Source: Aminithiophilus ramosus
GTDB taxonomy: Bacteria > Synergistota > Synergistia > Synergistales > Aminithiophilaceae
Assembly (NCBI RefSeq): GCF_018069705.1
Contig: NZ_CP072943.1
Location: forward strand, 1,167,260-1,231,259
Reading direction: 5' to 3'
DNA: 64,000 bases
The position numbers and the translations under genes are program-made. The notes beneath the pieces were generated by a model. The model searched no databases. It was not told the DNA's origin and worked only from the letters and a program-made list of their open reading frames with translations. Shown one piece after another: positions 58,441 to 64,000 of this stretch (position 1 is the first letter of the stretch; each line of letters opens with the position of its first letter).

Positions 58441-59490
58441 TCATGGTTCCCCTTTCGTCCCTCGTCGTCCGACGAGGTCGACGAGAGCCGAAGCGATGAG
58501 AGAGGGGGAAAGGACCTGTCCGGCTCCGTCGAGGCGCACGGCCTCGCCGGGCATGCCCCAGACGATGGAACTCTCCCGGTCCTGGGCGAAGGTGACGGAA
58601 CCCAGGTCGCGGAGGCGACGCAGCTCGGCGGCTCCGTCGGTTCCCATGCCGGAGAGGAGGACGGCGGCCGACGACGAGGCGCAGACGGAGGCGACGGAGC
58701 GGAAGAGTCTCGACGCCGAGGGACGGACGGCATGTTCGGGAGGGGCCTCGGTAAGCCTCAGAGTCGCACAGTCCGTCATCTCAAGATGACGGCCTTCGGG
58801 ACCGAGGTAGACCGTACCTCCCTCGACCGGTCCCCCTTCGGCTATTTTAACGGAAAGGGAAGTCGCCTTGGAGAGCCAGTCGGCCAGTCCGCCGAGGAAA
58901 CCGAAGGCGATGTGCTGCACCACCAGGAGGGGAAGGGGGAAATCGCCGGGGAGCCCCGCCAGCAGCTCGGCCAAGGCCTGAGGCCCTCCCGTCGAGGCCC
59001 CGACGACGACGACCCGCAGCGGCCCCGAGGAGCGCTCCTCCGCTCGCGAAGCCGGAGGGCTCAGAGGGGGCATCGGTCTCCGGCGGCGCTTCGGCGGACC
59101 GGCGAGGGCGGCCTCCCGGACGACGCGGCGCAGCTCTCCGCCGTAAAGCTTCGGATCCTCGCCGGCCCCCGGCTTGGGCAGGAGGGCCACCGCCCCGGCG
59201 TCGACGGCGAGGAAGGTCTTTTCCACCTCCGAGGGGTCCCAGCGGGAGCTGACGATGACGACGGGACAGGGACGGCTTGCCATGATCCGCCGCGTCGTCT
59301 CGAAGCCGTCGAGACCCGAGAGCTCGATGTCCATGGTGACGACGTCGACGGAACGTCTTTCGAGGAAGCGGAGGGCCTCCTCGCCGCTAAAGACGCGACC
59401 GACGACGCGGATGTCGGGGTCCTCCGTCAGGAGTCTTTCCAAAAACCGGCGAAGCGTCGTCGAATCGTCGACGATGAGAACTTCGATCAT
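58441..59490 (-). CDS. cheB: CheB-type chemoreceptor methylesterase
   Basis: A 349-residue protein with an N-terminal receiver (phosphoacceptor Asp in VVTMDIELSGLDG) and a C-terminal methylesterase. The catalytic Ser is in VVVGASTGGPQAL, the His in LLVVQHIAFGF and the Asp in LLSGMGTDGAAEL. It removes methyl groups from the neighbouring MCP to adapt the pathway, as WspF does in the Wsp system. GGAGG precedes the ATG. Its partner CheR methyltransferase is not in the window and may lie just to the right. Confidence 0.95.
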   Translation of the reverse strand: MIEVLIVDDSTTLRRFLERLLTEDPDIRVVGRVFSGEEALRFLERRSVDVVTMDIELSGLDGFETTRRIMASRPCPVVIVSSRWDPSEVEKTFLAVDAGAVALLPKPGAGEDPKLYGGELRRVVREAALAGPPKRRRRPMPPLSPPASRAEERSSGPLRVVVVGASTGGPQALAELLAGLPGDFPLPLLVVQHIAFGFLGGLADWLSKATSLSVKIAEGGPVEGGTVYLGPEGRHLEMTDCATLRLTEAPPEHAVRPSASRLFRSVASVCASSSAAVLLSGMGTDGAAELRRLRDLGSVTFAQDRESSIVWGMPGEAVRLDGAGQVLSPSLIASALVDLVGRRGTKGEP

Positions 59491-59568
59491 GGGAGGTTCC
59501 TCCCCCGTGGAGCGATTCGTCACCGGCCCTGCGGGAAGTCGCCCCGTGGGCGGGTCCGGCACAAAAGG

Positions 59569-61950
59569 TCAAAGCAGACGTCCCATCACCTCGATCAGGT
59601 TGCCCTGGTCGAAATGGCTCTTCACGATGTAGGCGTCGGCCCCGGCGTCGATGCCCCGCTCCCTGTCCCTCGGCGAATCGAGGGAGGTGACGAGGACGAC
59701 GGGGAGATCGGCCATCGAGGCGTCGCCGCGGATCTTGGCCGTCAGCTCGAAGCCGTTCATCCGGGGCATCTCCACGTCGGAGACGACGATGTCGAAGGAA
59801 CGATCGGAGAGAAGCTCCCAGGCTTCCTGGCCGTCGACGGCGGCCTCGACGTCGTAGCCGGCCGAGGTCAGGATGTTTCGGATCAACGCCCTCGACGTGA
59901 TGGAGTCTTCGACGACGAGGACCGAGCGTCGTCTCTCGGCCTCCCCCTCCGAGGGGGAGGGCCTCGCTCCTCCGCCGCGGGAGACCGCTTCGAGGAGTTC
60001 CTTCACGTTCAGCACGGGGACGACGCGGCCCGAGCCGAGGACGGTGGCTCCCGCCACGTTGGGGACGTGGCGGAGCTGCCTCCCCAGGGTTTTCAGGAGG
60101 ACCTCCTGCTCGCCGACGACGCGGTCGACGGCGAAGGCGACGGAGAGGCCCGACGCGGAGAGGACGACGACGGAAAGCTTTTCCTCCCCCTTTCTCCTCT
60201 CCGCCGGGGCCAGCCCGAGAAGGGAGCCCAGCCGGACGAGGGCGACGGGCCTGCCGCCGAGGGAGATCAGCTCCCGTCCCTCGACGCGGCGGACCAGAGA
60301 GCCGTCGATGCGGGCCACCCGCTCCACCTTCGACGTGGGGACGACGAAGACCTGGTCCCACTCCTCGACGAGAACGCCCCGGAAGGTGGCCAGCGTGAGG
60401 GGAAGGGCGATGCGGAAGGTCGTCCCCCTTCCCCGCTCCGACTGAAGGGAGATCTTGCCCCCCAGGGCCTCGACGCCCTCCTGGACGATGGCCATCCCCA
60501 GCCCCCTGCCGGAGACGTCAGTGATGAGCGGGCTCGTCGAAAGCCCCGAGCGGAAGATGAGGGACAGAGCCGCCTCGTCGCTCAGGGCCAGGGCCTCCTC
60601 CTCGGTCAGGAGAGCCGCCTTGACGGCGCTCCTGCGCAGCCTCTCCCCGTCGATGCCGGCACCGTCGTCGGCGAGGACGATTTCCGCCTGGCCTCCCTCG
60701 ACGTGGGAGACGGAGAGGGCGAGGCGCCCGACAGAGTCCTTGCCGAGGGCACGTCGCCCCTCGGGCCTCTCGACGCCGTGGTCGACGGCGTTGCGCACCA
60801 GGTGGATGAGGGGATCCTTCATCCCCTCGAGGATGCGCTTGTCCATCTCGATCTCCCCGCCGGAGAGGGTCAGCTCCACCTCTTTGCCCAGATCGCGGGC
60901 CAGGTCGCGGACCATCTTGGGAAAACCCTGGAGCAGCGTCGAGGCGGGAAGCATGAGGACGCCCTTGGCCCCCTCCAGAAGATTCCGCAGCAGCCCCTCG
61001 GCCTGCCGCCGATCGGCCGCCATGGCCTTCTCCAGCCCTCGGAGTCCCTCGTCGAGGGCGATCAGGCGGGCCCGCTCCTCCCCGCCGGATGATGAGGCGA
61101 CGCTCTTCCCCCGTCCTCTACCCTTGCGGGTTTCGGAAAGGGGAAGAAGGCGCCGCAGATCGGACAGGCGCTCGTCCAGGGCCAGCTTGACGGCGACGAG
61201 CTCCTCGGCCTGGAGGAGGAGGGCATCGACTTTGGAGACGCCGATGCGGATCGTCTCCCCCGCCCCCCTCGTCGCCCTCGACGGCGGAGGGACCGAGGCC
61301 GCAGGCCCCGCCACAGGCGTCGAAGCCCGAGGCGAGGTGACCTGAGGCGACGGAGCCCGAGAGGGCTCGTTCCGGGGAGGCGAGGCGGGAGGCGGCGCCT
61401 CGGGCCCCACCTCCCGAGAGGGAGAAGAAGGTGCCTCTGCGACGCCCTCCTCCTCCGAGGCGAGGCGCAGAAGCTCGTCCAGCGTCGGATAGGGACGGCG
61501 GGGTTCGCCCGAGGGACGGCGGGGTTCGCCCGAGGGACGGCGGGGGGAAGGACCGCCGGAGGAACCGGCCAGCCGGTTCAGCTCGTTGACGAGGGGGGAG
61601 GGATTCTCTCCCTCCCCCTCGGAGAGGCCGACGAGTCGGGAAAGGAGGTCGAGGGCGCGCTGAAGAAGGTCGTAGTCGGGCCGCTCCAAAGAGAGAGTAC
61701 GGTCCTTGAGCCGGGAGAAGACGCTCTCCATGGACTGGCAGAGAGAGGCCACTTCGGGCATCCGGACGGCCTGAGCCGCCCCCTTGAGGCTGTGGGCCGC
61801 CCGGTAGACGGCCTCGACGACCGCTTCGGACGGCTCCGGCGCCTTCTCCGCCTCGAGGAGCCCCGAGACGAGCGTCTCGAGGTGCTCTTCGGCCTCGAGA
61901 AGGAAGTCGCGGCGGAGCTCCTCGAGGAAAGCCTGATCGGACAGTTTCAT
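59569..61950 (-). CDS. cheA: Hybrid CheA histidine kinase with C-terminal receiver (WspE-like)
   Basis: A 793-residue kinase with an HPt domain carrying the phospho-His at His53 (AAHSLKGAAQAV). A Pro/Arg/Ser-rich linker contains the RRPSGEP repeats. The kinase core has the N-box LIHLVRNAVDHG and the G-boxes DDGAGID and SGRGLGMAIV. A CheW-like domain and a C-terminal receiver (VLVVEDSITSRALIRN, Asp in IVVSDVEMPRMNG, Lys in AYIVKSHF) follow. A CheA fused to a receiver in a set with CheB and a REC-GGDEF protein is the layout of Wsp-type signalling. GGAGGAGGG precedes the ATG. Confidence 0.95.
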   Translation of the reverse strand: MKLSDQAFLEELRRDFLLEAEEHLETLVSGLLEAEKAPEPSEAVVEAVYRAAHSLKGAAQAVRMPEVASLCQSMESVFSRLKDRTLSLERPDYDLLQRALDLLSRLVGLSEGEGENPSPLVNELNRLAGSSGGPSPRRPSGEPRRPSGEPRRPYPTLDELLRLASEEEGVAEAPSSPSREVGPEAPPPASPPRNEPSRAPSPQVTSPRASTPVAGPAASVPPPSRATRGAGETIRIGVSKVDALLLQAEELVAVKLALDERLSDLRRLLPLSETRKGRGRGKSVASSSGGEERARLIALDEGLRGLEKAMAADRRQAEGLLRNLLEGAKGVLMLPASTLLQGFPKMVRDLARDLGKEVELTLSGGEIEMDKRILEGMKDPLIHLVRNAVDHGVERPEGRRALGKDSVGRLALSVSHVEGGQAEIVLADDGAGIDGERLRRSAVKAALLTEEEALALSDEAALSLIFRSGLSTSPLITDVSGRGLGMAIVQEGVEALGGKISLQSERGRGTTFRIALPLTLATFRGVLVEEWDQVFVVPTSKVERVARIDGSLVRRVEGRELISLGGRPVALVRLGSLLGLAPAERRKGEEKLSVVVLSASGLSVAFAVDRVVGEQEVLLKTLGRQLRHVPNVAGATVLGSGRVVPVLNVKELLEAVSRGGGARPSPSEGEAERRRSVLVVEDSITSRALIRNILTSAGYDVEAAVDGQEAWELLSDRSFDIVVSDVEMPRMNGFELTAKIRGDASMADLPVVLVTSLDSPRDRERGIDAGADAYIVKSHFDQGNLIEVMGRLL
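61492..61545. repeat. 21-bp tandem repeat inside cheA
   Basis: GGGACGGCGGGGTTCGCCCGA runs for about 2.6 perfect copies, adding RRPSGEP units to the linker between HPt and the kinase core. A 21-bp unit keeps the frame, so linker length can vary without breaking the gene. Confidence 0.85.
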
Positions 61951-61974
61951 GGGCGCTCCCTCCTCCGACCGAGG

Positions 61975-63654
61975 TCAGACCCGGTACCGGCCGATGAGAT
62001 CGGTGAGCCTCTGCCCCATCTCCTTCAGGTTCCGGGCACCGCTGTCGACGTCCTTCATGCCCGCCACGTTCTGGGAACCGGCCTCCCGGATGCTCTCCAT
62101 CGCCTGGGCCACCTGATCGACGCCGGCCAGCAGCTCGTTGTTGGCGGCGGCGATCTGGGCCGCCGACTGGGCCGCGTCGGCGAAGCTGCGGCTGATGGCC
62201 TGAATGGACTCCCTGGAGGGGATCGCGTCGCGGCCTCCCGCCTCGACGGCCTTGGAGCCCTGTTCCGTGGCCATGACGGCGGCGTCGGTGGCCTTCTGGA
62301 TGTCCTTCAGGATGCGCTGGACCTGTCTCGCCGACTGTTTCGACTGTTCGGCCAGACTCTTGATCTCCTGGGCCACGACGGTGAAGCCCTTGCCCTGCTC
62401 GCCTGCCTTGGCGGCCTCGACGGCGGCGTTGACGGCCAGCAGATTGGACTGCTCGGCCAGATCCTCGACGGTCTCGGTGATCTCGCCGATCTCCTGGCTC
62501 TGCTCGCTGAGGCGGATGATCGTCTCGGCGATGGAGGTCATCTGCTCGCCGATGCGCTGAATCGCGCCCAGAAGGCTCTCCGTGGCCGCCTTGCCCTTCT
62601 GGACCGTCTGGAGCCCTCTCTGGGCATGGTCGGCCACGTCGCGGCTCTTCTGATTCGTCGTCTCCGCCGTCGTCCGGAGCTCCTCCATCGTCGCCGTCGT
62701 CTCGACGACGGCGGCGGCCGTCTCCTCGGCCCCGGCCGTCACCTCCGAGACGGCCGCCGAGATCTGGTAGGCCGAGGCGCTCAGAGTCGAGACCATTTCC
62801 GTCATGGCGCCGACCTGGCTCCGCAGACCCTCCGTCAGGGCCTGGAGGGCCCGGGCCAGTTCGCCGATCTCGTCGCCGCGACGGAGGAGGTTGTCCGGCA
62901 CGTCCTGGCGCAGATCGCCCTCCTTGAGGCGGACGAGAAGGGCCACCCCCGCGGAAATGGGGCCCGCGACGCTGGCCGTGATGGAGAAGGCCAGGAAGAG
63001 GGCGAAAAGGATGCCGCCGATCATGACGAGGAGACCCGTCGAGACCAGTTTTTCCGACGCGATCCGGTCGGAGCGGATGTTGCGGTCGGCCTCCTCGTTG
63101 ATGTGGGCCGTCAGCTCGTCGAAGATCGCGCCGATGGCGTCGGAGAGGGGAACGAGTGCCTCCAGCTCCATCTGGTAGCGCCGGAAGAGCGATTCCCTCT
63201 CCTGGAGATGGGTCGCGCCGATGATGGCGCCCAAGAGGCGATCAAGCTCGGCGTGCGACTTCCTCCAGGCCCCGTACTGCTCCCTGAGGCGCTCCGTCAG
63301 GACCTTGCCCTGCTCCGTGTCGTCGACCAGATCGGCCAGATCCCGCCAGACCTCGTCGATCCGACGCCAGAGGCGCTCCCTGTCGGCCTTGATCCGCTGG
63401 AGGTCGTCGCCGCGCGTCACCCTGTACTCGGAGAGGGAGACCTCGTAGCTCACGGCGCGGATGGCCATGCGGCTGTAGTTCAGGGCGGACAGGAGGCGCA
63501 TGGCGGGAATCTCCCTCGTTTCGACGGATTTCAGGCTCTCCGAGAGGCGGGAGAGCCCCCAGAAGGCCCCGGCCCCCAACGACAGGGCGACGGCGATGAC
63601 GACGCCGAAGCCGAAGGCCAGCTTGGTCCCGATCTTCGCGTTCTCCAATGCCAT
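61975..63654 (-). CDS. Methyl-accepting chemotaxis protein
   Basis: A 559-residue membrane receptor. The first membrane segment is at about residues 12-30, and a ~160-residue helical periplasmic sensor follows, probably of the four-helix-bundle type. The second membrane segment (LLVMIGGILFALFLAFSITA) leads into a HAMP domain and the long cytoplasmic coiled coil. Its signalling tip reads EQGKGFTVVAQEIKSLAEQS. The ATG at 63654 is chosen because AAGGAGAG then sits at normal spacing. It should drive the adjacent CheW and CheA-REC. The stimulus is unknown; the Wsp receptor responds to surface contact. Confidence 0.95.
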   Translation of the reverse strand: MALENAKIGTKLAFGFGVVIAVALSLGAGAFWGLSRLSESLKSVETREIPAMRLLSALNYSRMAIRAVSYEVSLSEYRVTRGDDLQRIKADRERLWRRIDEVWRDLADLVDDTEQGKVLTERLREQYGAWRKSHAELDRLLGAIIGATHLQERESLFRRYQMELEALVPLSDAIGAIFDELTAHINEEADRNIRSDRIASEKLVSTGLLVMIGGILFALFLAFSITASVAGPISAGVALLVRLKEGDLRQDVPDNLLRRGDEIGELARALQALTEGLRSQVGAMTEMVSTLSASAYQISAAVSEVTAGAEETAAAVVETTATMEELRTTAETTNQKSRDVADHAQRGLQTVQKGKAATESLLGAIQRIGEQMTSIAETIIRLSEQSQEIGEITETVEDLAEQSNLLAVNAAVEAAKAGEQGKGFTVVAQEIKSLAEQSKQSARQVQRILKDIQKATDAAVMATEQGSKAVEAGGRDAIPSRESIQAISRSFADAAQSAAQIAAANNELLAGVDQVAQAMESIREAGSQNVAGMKDVDSGARNLKEMGQRLTDLIGRYRV

Positions 63655-63683
63655 CCGCTTCACTCTCCTTCTTTAAAGTGCCC

Positions 63684-64000
63684 TCACGAAAGGAAATCGT
63701 TCACGACAAGAGCCGGGGCGTCGAGGAGACGAGCCCCGTCGAGAAGGGCCAGGTCCTCTTCGGCCAGCCCCAGCAGGTAGGCGCCGCGCGGTCCGGTCAG
63801 CGTCGGCAGGGGGGGATGGAGAGGCAGCGGGAGAGAGCGGACCTCGAGGGGAGGATCGACGAGGAGCCCCATCTCCGCCGTCTCCGACCGGAGGACGACG
63901 ACGAAGGAACCCGGCGCCTCCGAAGGGAGGCCGAAGAGGACCTTCAGGTCGACGAGGGGCAGGATCTGCCCCCGCAGGTTGACGATGCCCGCCACGAAGG
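63684..64000 (-). CDS. CheW adaptor, truncated by the window edge
   Basis: At least 105 residues of a CheW-domain protein; the start codon lies beyond position 64000. The clear element is AGIVNLRGQILPLVDLKVLF, the family's NLRG-x-hydrophobic-D core, followed by FVVVLRSETAEMGLLVD. CheW connects the receptor tip to CheA. It is first of the visible leftward chemosensory genes, ending 30 bases before the MCP start. Confidence 0.9.
   Translation of the reverse strand, partial: FVAGIVNLRGQILPLVDLKVLFGLPSEAPGSFVVVLRSETAEMGLLVDPPLEVRSLPLPLHPPLPTLTGPRGAYLLGLAEEDLALLDGARLLDAPALVVNDFLS

Noticed and set aside
1-64000. CRISPR arrays, tRNA or rRNA genes, prophage
   Set aside because: No regularly spaced repeats, no rRNA-like stretches, and no integrase or phage structural genes were found by reading; a tRNA could still be missed without a covariance search.

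Overview
This 64 kb, high-GC window is chromosomal DNA from an anaerobic, amino-acid-degrading, double-membraned bacterium. Synergistota is the best guess (inference). The pointers are a BCCT transporter, a solitary sodium-pump decarboxylase beta subunit, formate-THF ligase, a long-form urocanase, a TRAP transporter and a TolC-type outer-membrane export protein. No rRNA, tRNA or CRISPR array was recognised.

Layout. (1) 0.5-7.3 kb, plus strand: a three-subunit molybdenum hydroxylase, a histidine-ammonia-lyase-superfamily enzyme that lacks the MIO-forming Ala-Ser-Gly triad, and a BCCT betaine-type transporter. Two near-identical 45-bp promoter modules precede the enzyme operon and the transporter. 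The set fits import and breakdown of a trimethylammonium histidine derivative, most plausibly ergothioneine. (2) 7.4-13.3 kb, minus strand: a class-III aminotransferase and a YkvI-like transporter behind a 400-nt leader with a terminator, then an aminotransferase, an Asp/Glu-type racemase and a PhzF-like isomerase. (3) 13.4-17.3 kb: a BTAD/STAND regulator split by a one-base frame difference at a C8 tract, divergent from an IclR regulator whose leader carries a perfect palindrome. (4) 17.4-22.9 kb, plus strand: urocanate hydratase, a YjiH-family transporter with a hairpin-rich leader, and formate-THF ligase.

(5) 23.0-43.0 kb, minus strand: the main discovery. Thirteen co-directional, mostly overlapping genes form an apparently undescribed RiPP pathway. 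They encode a Nif11-leader precursor with a Cys-free, Ala-rich core, a YcaO plus TfuA thioamidation pair, a glycosyltransferase and three B12-type radical SAM enzymes. Export and accessory functions follow: an NHLP-type export set (HlyD, C39-peptidase ABC, second ABC, TolC), a ThiF/E1 enzyme with an N-terminal RRE-like region, and an alpha/beta hydrolase. A thioamidated, C-methylated and perhaps glycosylated peptide is the predicted product (inference).

(6) 43.5-54 kb: a mobile-element-scarred zone. It has an IS1202-like element with 16-bp target duplications, OadB-like and AbrB-like membrane proteins, and an ABC importer operon destroyed by two frameshifts and an IS5-family insertion/deletion. 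An RpiR regulator with an ornithine-cyclodeaminase-family enzyme follows. (7) 54.1-64 kb, minus strand: a TRAP transporter, then a chemosensory set (CheW, MCP, CheA-REC, CheB, REC-PAS-GGDEF) resembling the Wsp system that controls cyclic-di-GMP.
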